This document shows, in pieces, positions 36,300 to 48,327 of a stretch of DNA of 64,000 nt. The stretch is from Tillus elongatus (lineage: Eukaryota; Arthropoda; Insecta; Coleoptera; Cleridae), in assembly GCA_964006375.1 (NCBI GenBank), contig OZ023270.1, forward strand, positions 71,514,082-71,578,081. Reading direction: 5' to 3'. The notes under the pieces are model-generated. The model ran no database searches. It was not told where the DNA came from and was given only the letters and a program-made list of their open reading frames with translations. The first letter of the stretch is position 1. Each line of letters starts with the position of its first letter. The translations under genes and the position numbers were made by a program.

Positions 36300-36378
36300 A
36301 CCCAGATAGCTCAGAGACGTCCCGCTTTGCCTCATAAACAGAAGGTTACGCGATCGAATCCAGTTCGATAAATCTATG
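36300..36378 (+). repeat. tRNA-like sequence (pseudogene or SINE head)
   Basis: CCAGATAGCTCAGAGACG resembles an A-box region and GATCGAATCC matches a B-box, about 40 bp apart as in tRNA genes. Acceptor-stem pairing is poor (CCCAGAT against AGTTCGAT), so a functional tRNA is unlikely. Confidence 0.4.
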
Positions 36379-36749
36379 TTTTTTATGTTTTATTTTGGCG
36401 TTTGCAGAGACAATAGTGTACAGATTTCATACATTTTTTACAAGATCTCATTTATGTTTAAAACGCCTAAATAAGTTTGTCACCTTTGAGTCTGACATTA
36501 TAATTTTATTATTGTTGATATTGAAAAAACCGGTTTGATTAGGTTGGCGATTAATAAGGCGATTAATAGGGAAAAATAACTGCTACGTTTATAATTTGGC
36601 AGATACTTTACTTTTTTAAATATGAATTAAGTTTCCTTCTGGAAATCTTCTGTATAACTCTAATGAAATTTGTAATATAATTTTCTTTTAAAGAGTCTTA
36701 TACTATCTACAGATATAACAAAATTTAGTTCTTTAGCTTCATAGAAAAT

Positions 36750-36990
36750 TGAGTTTTGGGCATTTTTCTCAAAAGGAGTTGGAGTACAAGTTTTTTTTTG
36801 ATAATAGAGAGACATCTCTGGTAACACTTTCGAAAGATTTCTTCAAATGTGCGCGTACTAGGACCTTTAAAATCGATCTTTAAGGTCTGTGTAAGTTTAA
36901 AGTATTAACTTTACAAATACGCCGTGTGATAACAGTGTACAATTCTTATGAAAATTCGCGATTATAACGCACTTGCTGCGTCCCGAATTT
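36750..36990 (-). repeat. Dispersed repeat fragment ending in MITE-like TIR
   Basis: TTCTTCAAATGTGCGCGTACTAGGACC (36838-36864) corresponds to the inverse of GGTCCTAGTTCGCGCTCATTTGAA at 44422. The segment ends with AAAATTCGCGATTATAACGC then ACTTGCTGCGTCCCGAATTT, the inverted TIR. This links the dispersed repeat and the TIR family as parts of one element. Confidence 0.6.
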
Positions 36991-36999
36991 TTTCTTATT

Positions 37000-37660
37000 T
37001 AGTATTGCCGCTAAATCATATGGGACCCAATAAAAACAACAACAAAAATGTTGAGTCAGATTCAGTTTCTGACATGCTAATAATCATGCTTCCGTCCAAA
37101 TAGACAGTTGTTCGGTTTTTAACAAACTATTTTTTTAATAGTAGCTTACCGACTAAAATATGACAAACACTGTAAAATTCACTGACACTAATTCGTTGAT
37201 ATATCTCAGAAGATACATTCGTGACGTATAAAATGATATTTTATTGCCATCTTAATGTGTTCAAGTATATGGAGTAACGTAAGGATCAATTATTATGACA
37301 AACAATATACAGTGGTAATTGTAAGTTTGTGAATTCTCATTTTGTTCGATTGTATGTCCAACTGTAATTTTATTGTTTCCTAATGAAAAATTCATGTCAC
37401 AATAGACTTGACTAGGTATATACACATGCGACGTTATAGTTTGCGACATGTCTAACCCAAATATTTTAATTTCAAAACAATTATATTGTTCAGAATAATC
37501 CCACGGATTGCCTAATCACTAGTTGCTTTAATAATTTATAACATTTTACACAAATTACTAAACATATACAAACATATGTATCTCTATACAGAGTGTTCAA
37601 TTATATTCACATCGTTATCCTGATTATTACGCGAAAGATAAGAAGGATAACCGGTTGTCG
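37000..37660. other. ct intron, nothing recognised
   Basis: No gene or repeat identified. Confidence 0.4.
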
Positions 37661-37714
37661 TTTTTTTTTCGTGTTATTATAAACCACTTTGGTTTTGCTT
37701 ACCAGTTTTATAAA

Positions 37715-38068
37715 AGAAAGTTTGTATGAACTATATGACACTATAATAATACTTCAAAGTTACAAGTATATTTTAAAATGTGCTCAGAAATAAAATTTAA
37801 AAGTAAGTTTTGGCAACGTCGCCTGGAGTCGAACTGCTTTATTTTTATCGTGTTTTTTTCGGTGCAGCTACTAACCATTAAACCTTATTAAAAGAAGGTT
37901 TGGATGGACTATATGACACTATAATAATACTTCAAAGCTACAGGTGTATTTTAAAATTTTCTCAGAATTAAAATTTTAAAGTAAGCCTTGGCAACGTCGC
38001 CTGGATCAAACTTTGCCTTATTCTTATCGGGTTTATTCGGTGCTGGTACTAACCATTAAACCTGACAT
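37715..38068 (-). repeat. Tandem dimer of ~178-bp tRNA-like unit
   Basis: CTATATGACACTATAATAAT occurs at 37731 and 37909, and GGCAACGTCGCCTGG and GGTGC...CTAACCATTAAACCT follow each at the same spacing. On the minus strand each unit begins AGGTTTAATGGTTAGTA and has AGTTCGACTCCAGGC (or GTTTGATCCAGGC), similar to A- and B-boxes about 40 bp apart. Probably a second tRNA-derived SINE present as a dimer. A further GGCAACGTCGCCCTG lies at 38132. Confidence 0.55.
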
Positions 38069-38199
38069 AGGGTTATTTTTTTAGAATAATGCAATAAATG
38101 GACGTGTTAGAACATAATCATCACAATCTAAAGGCAACGTCGCCCTGTTTTCTTATCCATAATTATCTGTCTCCCGCAGCTTGTTTCAATTCACTGTAA

Positions 38200-38960
38200 C
38201 TTCCACATTCCCTCCGTTGTGCCAGGTTTTCCAGAAGGTTGCCTCTTGGTCTACCTCTTCTCTTTCTTTCTATGTGTCCTTCAAATAATGTCAGAACGTT
38301 ATTACGTCACAGAATATGTCCAAGAAATTTCGCCTTCCTTCCTTCAATTCCTTTTAGCAAGCATCTTTCTTTTCTCACCTCTTCTATTACACTTTTATTA
38401 GTCTTTCAGTATTTTGTGCTTTTTCTCCATGTGAACATTTTAAATCTTCTATCCTCTACATGCCCTAGTCAAAGTCCAGGTTTCCGCCCCATATACTACC
38501 ACACTATATACGTACGACTTGATGAACTTCTTCGCCAGGTCAAAGTTAAAATGTTTATTAATAAAAGAGTACTTGTCTATCGAATGCTTGCTTTGCCTTC
38601 TCGATCCTTCTTCTCAGAGCATTATTACATTCAGCATCATCTGTAATAATACTCCCAAGGTACGTGACGTTTTGATTTTTTCAGGTGGTTGGCCGTTGAT
38701 CTTTACATCCGTTTGTGCATTCTTATCATTACTTATCTTCATTTATTTTCTTTTCGTCCTATTGATCGTTATTTTGATTCGTTTGAGCACACTATCTAGT
38801 ACGCTCAGCATCAATTTATTTTTCCGCCTCCCCCATCAGCGGTGTGTCATCTGCGTATCCTATTCCGTGGAATCGTTTATATTGATTCCTGTTATTTTCC
38901 TTCAGCCCATTCACTGTATCCTCTATGAATAAGTTGAACAAATATGGCCATAAAGGGCAG
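38200..38960 (-). pseudogene. LINE remnant (RTE/endonuclease-RT type)
   Basis: Minus strand: CPLWPYLFNLFIEDTVNG near 38955-38905, then HGIGYADDTPLMGEAEK near 38865-38815 (YADD catalytic box), then INGQPPEKIKTSRTLGVLL near 38700-38645, and a terminal VYSVVVYGAETWTLT-like block near 38515-38475. Frame changes between these pieces. The last block (YG-E-WTL) is typical of the endonuclease-reverse transcriptases common in insects. Confidence 0.75.
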
Positions 38961-39359
38961 CTTTGTCGTACACAATTCCTGATTTAACTTCACTGTCCAT
39001 GATATTAGTACTTTTGTGACAAACCTCCAAATAAACTTGTATGGAGTTCCTCCAAAATTTTGCTAATGGATATCTAGTTACCTGAATGATCACTGCTTGC
39101 ATGTGGTCATCGACAGTGTTTCATTAGATTTAGAAATTAAAGCGGGTGTTCAACTTGTTTCGGTTTTAGCTCCAGCTCTTTTTTGTACGTAAATGAATGC
39201 TTGTCAACAACCAACAATCACTTACCAGTTTGGCTGATAGTATCACTCATTCCAATACGTTCTCATCGATTTGTTCTATATTCAACTATCTTTTTATAGA
39301 TGATAACTGAAGAACCAACTACATTAACGATGACCTATATAAGATTGTCAGTTAGTATT

Positions 39360-39860
39360 CTGGTTGAGTTTAATACCTCAAAAACACAAAATTAAACCTT
39401 ATCTAGGAACAGCAACCTTTAAGACCCAGATTTTCATAAGGCTGAAGAAATTTTTCAAAAAAACATCCCTTTCAAGCCCTCATAACCCGAAAAAATGTGA
39501 CCATTATTTTCCCTTTAGATGTTGTCGTCTTCGATTTTTGGATGCTGGAAATTCTTTGTGCAACCATTTTATTGACTCTTGTTTCATTGGAGGACCCTAG
39601 TGGAACACCCAAGTTTCATCACGCATAATATTTGGAAAAAAAAGATCTTGGTCACGAGTTACACCCGCCAAGTTTTGTTTGCAACTTTGCTGCCTCTAAA
39701 CTTTTATTCGGGAGTCTCAAAATCGCATACTGATAATTTATTCATCGCCAAATCTTCATTCAAAATTGTTAACATAGACGCTTCGCAGATTCCCATTCGC
39801 TCCTTGCCTCCACAGGTCTTCCACTTTTATGATCATCTGGAATGGGTTTTTTGATTCATC
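39360..39860 (-). pseudogene. Mariner transposase middle fragment
   Basis: Minus strand: a MRDETWVFH-like run near 39635-39605 (first catalytic Asp block DETW), directly followed by GPPMKQESIKWLHKEFPASK near 39600-39540 and a KIMVTFFRVMR block near 39510-39480. This is the DETW-to-second-Asp region of mariner transposase. Flanks are too decayed to read. Confidence 0.65.
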
Positions 39861-39864
39861 TGAA

Positions 39865-40955
39865 CTATTTTGACCAGAATTTCATTTGAAAATATTATGA
39901 GAGGGAGGAAGCCAGTATATCCTGAGACATAATAGCTTTCTGGCAACATTCTTCGGAAGACGCATACTATGAAAAAAGTGAGAGATTAAACAAATGGAAG
40001 ACTTCTGGAAACCTGGCACAACTGGCGAAGTACGAAAGTCACAATGAAATGAAAAGAGAGATAGAGAGAGAGAGATAGAGAGAGAGAGAGAAGGGGTCAT
40101 GGTTGAGACGACCAGGCGACGTTGCTTTTACACTGTGATACATTCGTTTGTTTTTTATAGATATTTATTTTAAGTTCGTATTATTTACACCCCCAAATGG
40201 TTCTTCGCTGCTAGGTGTATACAAGCAAATAAATAGATACACCGTACATCTATGCACATTTAATTATTATTCCGCTTGTCCCCCTTCTTTGCTCTAAATC
40301 TTTCCAATTTCAGATAATACCATCAAAATAATGTATGGGCATACATCAACAATGAGCAATTAAACATCAGGATGCATATAAAAATTATCTCTCGGCAATC
40401 AAAAACCGTCCGATTTCAGAATTTACTGTTAAATATATGTTCTACTTTTACCACTGTTTAATTGCTACATTTATAACTCTGTACTTTATTGCTTATTGTT
40501 TCTCCGTTTTCTAACAGTTTTTATTAGTTGCGTTATTAATAAATCAATCTCACATATACCTGTCCACTTTAAAAAGTTACTACAGTGCTCATTCAGTTGT
40601 TCAGACTTTTGTGACGGTTCCGTCAAATTTTTTAAAGAGCCGACACAAACGCAGCAAACTGTGGAATTGTATGAATAAATAATTGAAAACCGTGGGTTGG
40701 TTGCACGCAATCTTTACTCTCTGGTAAACTATCATTTAGTATAAATCACTATCATCACACTCTAAAAGCGGTGTTACGTTGTCTCCGTAAACATGAGTCT
40801 CTGTATTTAGCAGTGTTTTTCAATTGGTTGTAGCTTTCCAATTTGATAAGGTTGCTCAAGGTTTCTGGAAGCTTTCCTGTTCACCTGTCTATTTAATTTT
40901 TACCAGGTATAAGGCTCTTAAATACTTTTAGAAAGTTATTATCTCACCTTGTCCA
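39865..40955. other. ct intron with (GA)n
   Basis: GA-rich tract at about 40055-40095. A CCAGGCGACGTTGC string at 40110 recalls the 37.8-kb tRNA-like units. Nothing else recognised. Confidence 0.4.
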
Positions 40956-40959
40956 AAAA

Positions 40960-41285
40960 TTTTTGAATGTTTTTAAATATGTCTTCCAGTGAGCATTATT
41001 TTATCAACTCTTCTTCCACCCTTTATTGGTCTTTCTATCAGTGTATCTGGTCTTTATCATTATCCTTCATGTCTGCATTTTTGAAGCTTCTGTTTTCTTG
41101 ATATCCTGTTTGTTTCAAATCAGCGCTCCGCCCCATATGTTACAATACTCCATACGTATGACTTGATGATCTTCTTTACCAATCTAAGGTAAAATGTTTA
41201 TTAATGAGAAGGAATTTTTTTCTATGAAATTCATACTGCGCCGTCACAATCCTTTTTCTTAGTGCTTGGCTCACTTGCCAGAAAT
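40960..41285 (-). pseudogene. Small LINE fragment, same family as 38200-38960
   Basis: CCGCCCCATATGTTACAATACTCC then ATACGTATGACTTGATGATCTTC and TAAAATGTTTATTAATGAG align with 38485-38570. Shorter and more decayed. Confidence 0.55.
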
Positions 41286-41289
41286 AAAC

Positions 41290-41940
41290 ACCGAATATAT
41301 CGAAAACCTGCCAGCATTTTCAATACACATACACAATGTGAGAAGGTAATGTAAGAAATACTTGGTTCTTGAGTTGAACCGCGTATAAAATTTAATAAAA
41401 CTCGATGTTTTAGTGCCTGTCTTGGACCCATTTTCAGAAGATTCGGGAAATATGAAAGTAAATGAACTCTAAAACTTCAGTCTGCGAACTTCTTATCTGT
41501 GGCTCTAAGGAGTGGGCAGTTTGAGGCCATATGTCCACTACACACAGTAATGTACATGAAAACATTTTTGTATTGTTTGAAAACATCTATTTAAGATGTA
41601 AGAGTGAAAAACTTTTTTCTAAATTTTTGAAATCCCATGGTCTTATGAAGGTTAGCTTTGCAGTGAATTTTCCTGACATTGACATTGTCATATTTTAAAG
41701 TGTCATGTTGAAGTTTGACAGCTCTTCTTCTTTTTCTCTTTATCAAGATGTTTTATTATGTAGGTATACATGTTACTTATTCCTTGAATATCCGTTCTAC
41801 AGTTCATGGTGTTACGTATTTCTAGGATTTTTCTTTTTTAATCTACTTTCATGTCTAAGGTTTCTCTGTTTTGGTAATCTATTGAATCTGTAGTGATCTA
41901 CAATTCTCTGTCGATGCACAATTTTCTGATGTGACCTTTG
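41290..41940. other. ct intron, nothing recognised
   Basis: No gene or repeat identified. Confidence 0.35.
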
Positions 41941-41944
41941 TGTC

Positions 41945-42165
41945 ACCACGGTGTTGTGCTAGTTAATAGATTGGGCGAAGAAGAGCAACAGAATGACCTT
42001 CAAGGTCGCCAGATTTATGGCATTTAGACTTTTTTTGTGGGGCCACCTGAAAAATTAAATTTACACTACGCTGCTAACCGATTTTGAAATGTTAATAATT
42101 TTCAAGATGGAAATTTGATTAGCTTCAAAATGAGGTGTCACTCAATACCCCCTTCCTATTTTAAA
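41945..42165 (+). pseudogene. Decayed mariner-like transposase C-terminal fragment
   Basis: In shifting frames it reads IGRRRATE, PSRSPDLWHLDFF and FLWGHLKN, equivalent to WIGRRGPIEWPPRSPDLTPLDFFLWG of insect mariner relatives. Same family as the minus-strand copy at 49411-50260. Confidence 0.6.
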
Positions 42166-42434
42166 TTTCAGAGGTGAAACTCACCCCCGCTAGAGGGATA
42201 AACTGACCGTTTTTTTTTTAATGACAGGAAACATGAAATGTGTCTGTTTTGTTTTCAACAATAACTTAAAAGAAATTGACCGATTCTGATTAATCTCGGC
42301 ACTCCTCCTTTTGTGAATATATTGGGAACTTTCGTTAACCAGTCCTGTTGGACTAGTTTTTCCCATCGCCGAAAATAATAAAGGCATTTTAATAAAATGC
42401 TGTATACCTGTTGTTCTTTGTTATGTACCAAAAG

Positions 42435-42800
42435 TTTCTAGATTATTGGTTTTATTTATTTTTTCTTTAACGTCGGCCTATTTCCGCTACTAGGGCCAAT
42501 CACTGAAGCCAGGGAGCAGTTTCACCTCACTATCCTGGAAATTTTGCCGAACCCCTGCCTTTCTGTAAGGACATGCCCAACATCGCATGGACACGGGACC
42601 GACGGCTTTACGCCCCCTCCGAAGGGCGGAACGTGCAGACATTCACCTTGCTCAAATACAATGCCAGAACCTCGGTTGATGGTAATGTTACAGTTTGTAT
42701 TGAAAAAGTGAAAGGAGTACCCTGGGATCGAACCCAGTACCCTTCGGTTCAGAGGCACACGTTCTTACCCCTGAACCACCGAGGTTCTTTCTAGATTATT
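42435..42800 (-). mobile_element. tRNA-derived SINE, family A, with 13-bp TSD
   Basis: Insertion 42448-42787 between TTTCTAGATTATT at 42435-42447 and 42788-42800. B-box GGTTCGATCCCAGGG intact near 42733-42719. A ~20-bp deletion removes the GGAGGGTAGGGATCTTTAACG region. The tail is TTAAAGAAAAAATAAATAAAA rather than CA repeats. Confidence 0.9.
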
Positions 42801-42804
42801 AAAA

Positions 42805-43850
42805 AATAATGTTACTATAATTTGAACGATTATTTTAAAAATTCGTAACCATAAGGCATCTTCTGCGTCCGGACTTTTATTCATTACTGAGATTGCAATA
42901 GAGTGAAGAGCTATCAACGTGCCATTTGAATCTAAAACTTCACCAGACCTAACCTCAATATCTTATAAAATATGGATTGTCTCCATCATACCCTTTCAAG
43001 CGCTAACTACAATCGGCAACATGAAAGATAAGCGTAGGCAATGAATGAATGAATGAATCAAAAAAGCAAGGACGATGTAAAATTAAAGCGGATTGAAACA
43101 TTGAACAAAAGTGAAACGGTCCACCCGCCGGTCAGCACAATGGCCGGTAGGGGTCAGAGCGGTCATGTCTCGGCTATAACCAACGTCGCAATTTTTCCAG
43201 CAGTAGCTCGCGAAGATATTTCATATCGTTTTGGAAACAAAAGGTGCGGAAGTCGATGGGAATAATTTACCTCGTATCGGGTAAAAAAGGGACTGCAATC
43301 CAACGACGTCTGCGGACCAGAACAAAAGATTAATAAATCTCCTATAATATAGTTGTCTAAATTGCTAATTTACCCCCTTTTATTATTATTCTCTTTCGCA
43401 CTCTCGTGTTTAAATTCGCCAACAACTGGCAGCATGCGAAGATAGAGACACGGTACGAGCAGCATTCAGATGCAAATTTTTATCAAATTTCGAATTAACC
43501 GCGGCGACGTCGAACAAAAGAAGATCACCTCCAAACAATGTACGACGGCTCCCTCGTTAATTATTTACATTTTACTTCCGATGTTCAATTGTTGTGAAAA
43601 GTCGAGCAGGACACTGGATCCCGATCAGAAACGTAGAAAACATAATATTTGTGTTTTCTTTGTTTCCTGAGAGAAAATCATGCAAAAGGATGATTTAGTC
43701 AGCGATTTATACGATCAGATTTTAGAATTTTGTTACTTGTAGATAATACCGTATTGTATATTAAAAAAGTCATGAGCATTTACGATTTAAATGTCAAAGG
43801 ATGCAGCATAATGCGTAGATAAAAAAATAAGTTTCTATTTGAAAAAAAAA
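42805..43850. other. ct intron; one TIR fragment
   Basis: An inverted TIR end lies at 42838-42880 (TAAGGCATCTTCTGCGTCC). The segment 43040-43560 is more GC-rich with GAATGAATGAATGAAT at 43039 and open frames on +, but no recognisable protein. Confidence 0.4.
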
Positions 43851-43853
43851 TCT

Positions 43854-44300
43854 CGGGACACAGCAAGTGCGTTATGGTAGTGATTTTTTATTAAATGCTT
43901 CAAATTTGAATAACTCAATAGAGCGTTTAATTTTGGTATGTAGTAAGGTCTTTCCTAAGGCAAGATATCCACCAAATTTCATTAAAATAACTTTGTAATT
44001 TTCGGAGAAAAAATTTTTTCCGAAAGAAAATTTAAAGTTTGAATAACTCTATTTTCTATAAACTTAGAAAATGGAGTTTCGGTACATAGTAAGATCTCTC
44101 CCGAGGCAACATACATAGTAAATTTAATTAAAACAGCTTTGTTACTTTCGGAGAAAAAAATTTTTTTCGAAATAAAACTTAAGATTTTCTCGGAAAACCC
44201 CGTCCGATTTTTCTGGCTAACAAACTCATCCAAGCCATTCATAAAATAAAGGCACTTGCCAAGTTTCATCGAAATCGGTTAATTATTTTTTGAGTTATCA

Positions 44301-44373
<73 letters not shown>

Positions 44374-44515
44374 CATATAAAAATTGAAACTGACCCCGGA
44401 TATGTGTTCTAGGGGTCCTAGTTCGCGCTCATTTGAATAAAAGTTTGCAAAGTCTCACCATCGATAACTCTCTATTAGTGAATTTTTTTTAATAAAAATT
44501 CACTAAAAGTTGATT
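43854..44515 (+). repeat. Dispersed repeat, longest copy, with internal (TA)n
   Basis: Begins CGGGACACAGCAAGTGCGTTATGG. Contains an internal tandem duplication of about 140 bp: ATTTGAATAACTCAATAGAG at 43905 is echoed by GTTTGAATAACTCTATTTTC at 44037, and each half ends in an ACTTTGT...TTTTCGGAGAAAAAA stretch. Then AATCGGTTAATTATTTTTTG, TA tract 44306-44372, AACATATAAAAATTGAAAC, and TCGCGCTCATTTGAATAAAAG. No coding region. Confidence 0.75.
44306..44372. repeat. (TA)n microsatellite inside dispersed repeat
   Basis: 67 bp of TA at the same internal position as the tract at 14893-14993 in the other copy. Confidence 0.95.
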
Positions 44516-44519
44516 GTTA

Positions 44520-45235
44520 CAAACGTGACGATTAAGCTGACGAAAAATGTCAAGGTTACACAAATATGTCACAAAATTTGTCTAACTATTTTTATTCAAA
44601 AATTTTGTTGTATATATTTTTTTATTTCGAGTTATATCCATTATTCCAGATATATGTCTGGTCCTGTATAAAACTTTAACTTGTGGAGGATATGGGTAAA
44701 TTTACGCTATTTGAGATTCTGATAGTTGAAGTAGAAAAAATAACTTTACGACAATCTGACAACGCTGCAATCCGATCGTTTGTAACCGAACTTAAACGAT
44801 GACTGACAGTTCTTACGTATTTCATGCATAGCAGCATCGTGTAGCGCAGCTGGTCCAAGTTGGCGGGAACGTTTTTAGATGTCATTTATTCAAAAATTTC
44901 TGCATATTTTTGAAAATAGAAAAATACTGGTCAACTATCTTTTGAAGTACTATCAAATTATGCAATAATTATGATTTAATCCACGACCTCAATGAAATGG
45001 ATTTAGTAAGCTAGGGTATCTGTTCCTCAATGTATGCTGCCAAATCTTACAATATATACTGAATGATGAATTTTTAAAGATATTCGCTTTGTTTATCTAA
45101 TGCTTACTTTCCGAATTGGAATTTTCTACTCAATTATATACAACATTTACCATAATCCGTAATAAAATATCAAGGTACGTGAAGATTTCTACTTGTTCAA
45201 AATTTTCACTCGTATATTCATTTTCACAGCATATT
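44520..45235. other. ct intron, nothing recognised
   Basis: No gene or repeat identified. Confidence 0.4.
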
Positions 45236-45239
45236 TATT

Positions 45240-46710
45240 ACTTTGGAATACACATTTGGAACAAACTCTTTCGAGAGCTCCAATGGGAATCTGGACTTAC
45301 CGTAGACTGGTAGGGAAGACATGTGGACTGAATCCCAGGATGGAATATTAGGTATACCAAACTGTGGTTAAACCTATGGTCACATATCCATTTATATTAT
45401 GGTAGTCAAAAACGGAATAAGCCTCAACACAAGGCAAATGGCAAAAATTGCAGAGGCTGATCTGTTTTGAAATAACGGGAGCTATGGCATCATGTCATAG
45501 AGCTCCAAAGCCAGAGGCAATGCTGAATCTTACTACTCTGCAAACATGCGTGAAGTGTCTCAAGAGTATTTCAAATAGACAAATTCAAGCCAGGAGACTT
45601 GGTTTAACCCTTGAAGCTCCTGGAAAGTATTCCATTGGAATCACTCGTTATACCACCAGATCAAATCCCGGCTAAACTCGACTTCATAATTTCATTTGGC
45701 GTGGTCATAAGCGACCGCCAAGCATGGGACAGGGGCAATGAGAGGCTGACAGACAACTTATCTTAATGGCATACAGACGCACCTAAACTAATGCAGAGAG
45801 CAGGGCGGGGAATAAGAAGAAATAACTTTAGACTCGCTAAGTCCCTAAGAAAAACTTCCACCATCTTCCAAGCAGAAATGCTCTGTCTACTGGGGTGCAT
45901 ACAAAAAAGACACAGACATAGAGAAATATGCGTCCTGCGGAATAAAGACTATTGAAATCTTTCAAAGCCGAGTCTAAACTGATCTGGGACTCCAAAAAAT
46001 CATTGAAGCAACTGGCTACGAACGACAAAGTAACTTTGATTTGGGTGCGAGAGCATCAATCCATTGAAGGAAATGGGGAAGCAGATACTCTTGCAAAAAG
46101 GGCAGCAACAACATCATTCTATGGTACAGTGCCCTATTGTGGATTAACAAAAAGCCATTTAAGAAATTAACTTGATACTTGAGAGGGGAACCAAATGCTG
46201 TCGTACTGGAGGAATATGCCAGGCTTAAGGCATGCAAAACGGTTCATCACCATATCAACAGAGAAGTCTAAACTGTTTCTTGGCTTGAACAGGAACGACT
46301 TGAGAATAATCGCAGTAGTTGTCACAGGAACCCTCCCAGTAATGTATTACCTTGTAAAGATGGGTAAGACAGACATTGAAGATACTGCACTGAATCAGCA
46401 GAAATAACAGAACACTTGCTATGCGACTGCAAGGCTCAGTTCTGCAAAAAGCTCAAATAGCTTGGAGGGGTGACTTAGGCACCCCCGGAAATAGGTAAAA
46501 TTGCCCCCAAAAAGATGATAGATTACATGAAAACTCTGAAAGATTCGCACAACTATTGGAAGAATGCACAGAAGACTCGTTGGGGTCGCAGCACTGAAAT
46601 GCCAATGCGACTATACGGCTCATTACACAATCTTCAACCAATATCTATTACTTCCGTATTGGGTAATCTATCAACTTTAAAAATGCACTCAAAGTGTTAA
46701 ATTTACTTAT
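45240..46710 (+). pseudogene. LINE remnant: RT C-terminus and RNase H (I/LOA/R1-like)
   Basis: Blocks in order: RMVGKTCGLNPRMEYW and VYQTVVKPMVTY (45320-45400, end of RT); LQRLICFEITGAMASCH (45445-45500); FQAEMLCLLGCIQK-like block near 45868-45910 (RNase H); KESLKQLATNDKVTLIWVREH, SIEGNGEADTLAKRAATTSF and YCGLTKSHLRN (45990-46165); a CRFC-like knuckle CDCKAQFCKKLK near 46420-46455; and the 3' block GGAGGGGTGACTTAGGCACC. RNase H uses the WVREH and GNGEADTLA motifs. Many frame breaks. Nucleotide-level relative of 34180-35090. Confidence 0.82.
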
Positions 46711-46714
46711 GCTC

Positions 46715-47540
46715 TACTACATCTAAATTAAGAATCATTGAAGCCGACCAAAATGAAGCTACAATAGCAAAATTTTCTTATTGTTACTATTTTTATTGCG
46801 TTTTATGAAAACCTGACGTTTGACAATCGAGCAGTGATAATAATTTCTTTCTTTATACTTCATTATCTCTAGCGATTTAAAGTTTTCTATTGTCTGTGAT
46901 GATAGTTAATCCTATCCACCTAAATAAATGAGATATTTGTTCGATACTGTTTAACATAAATCTTTATGAGTCATTCAGTAGTCTTGGACCAATTCCAATA
47001 GAGAGAGAGTTGGTTAAACTGGACAAACCAATGATATATTGCCGGCACACAAATACGTTCTTCGGTATTTAAAAACTAATATCCTAACAAAAAAATTGAA
47101 CTTGATTAATTCAAATAGATAGCAATAATTAGAAACTATATACGTAACGGATGTTAACAAACCCAAATGACCGCAAACAAAGAAATATTGAATCACGTCC
47201 AAATTTAGACTGCGTATTATGCATATTGGTATTCTCTGTAATTTTTTAATGTTATTTTATATAGGAAGGAAGTGAACAGTATTGTTATTTACTGGATTAA
47301 TCATATATAGAGCCGATTATGCATTATATTATTTATTTTGTGATATGGTTACTGATATGGAAAAAGAATTCATATAAACATTGCATCAAAATGGCCTTCG
47401 CTTTTATTTAAATGATGCCAGCGGTTTGCTGTTCGATAAAATTCACAGATTTGATGTTGAGTGCAGGAAAAAGAAAACATAAAAACCACAATGTGATTTA
47501 TTTCAGGTTTCGGTTATATCGCAAATTATGGAAGCAACGT
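46715..47540. other. ct intron, nothing recognised
   Basis: No gene or repeat identified. Confidence 0.4.
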
Positions 47541-47545
47541 TCAGA

Positions 47546-47910
47546 CTTTGTTGCAACTTTGTGTGTGCGTTTTATTTCTTTATCGTCGGCCTATTTCCGC
47601 GACTATGGCCAATCACCGACGCTATCCTAGAAATTTTGCCGAACCGCTGCCTTTCTGTAAGGAGAGTAGGGATCTTTCACGTGCCCAACATCGTATGGAC
47701 ACGGGACCGACGAATTTACGCCCCCTCCGAAAGGCGGAACGTGCAGAAATTCAACTCGCCCAAATACAATGCCAGAACCCCGGTTGATGTTAATTGTACA
47801 GTTTGTACTGAAAAAGTGGAAGGAGAACCCTGGGATCGAACCCAGTACCCTTCGGTTCAGAGGCACACGTTCTTACCAATGAACCACCGAGGCTCTTTGT
47901 TGCAACTTTG
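47546..47910 (-). mobile_element. tRNA-derived SINE, family A, with 16-bp TSD
   Basis: Insertion 47562-47894 between CTTTGTTGCAACTTTG at 47546-47561 and 47895-47910. Head AGCCTCGGTGGTTCATTGG, B-box GTTCGATCC near 47838-47830, tail with ATAAAGAAATAAAACGCACA. A ~25-bp deletion lies in the 3' half (the GAGGTGAAACTGCTCCC region is missing). The overlapping open frames are not genes. Confidence 0.92.
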
Positions 47911-48248
47911 CGACACAAGGATTTACAATATACGAGTGTATATCGTTATCGAGTTAGCCTTGACCGTATAATAATCAATTACTTATAAAAAGAAATTACA
48001 GTGTAAAGTTTTGCCTCAAGAGTTAAAGCATGGTTTTGTAATAAATTTTTTACAAGGGAATGTCAATCAAAATAGTGTTCATAGAAAAATTGGAGTATCG
48101 AACCAAAAAAATGAACAAATTTACGAAGATACGCCTAATAAATACCCTTAGTATGTTCCTTGTATGTAACTGTGGAATTGCATACCTAAAAAGGATTAAT
48201 TTTCCATTGAAGCGAAAAACGACTGTGGATGTCGAATCCTGTGTCGTC

Positions 48249-48251
<3 letters not shown>

Positions 48252-48323
<72 letters not shown>
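48252..48323. repeat. (AT)n microsatellite
   Basis: 72 bp of AT directly left of a mariner fragment; frames through it produce Tyr-Ile repeats that are artefacts. Confidence 0.95.

Positions 48324-48327
<4 letters not shown>

Noticed and set aside
36300..36378. Functional tRNA gene
   Set aside because: Box-like strings present but the acceptor stem does not pair and the anticodon arm is not convincing.
38219..38932. Overlapping + strand frames rich in Leu/Ile/Phe that look like membrane proteins
   Set aside because: The minus strand carries clear reverse transcriptase motifs, so the + frames are shadows.
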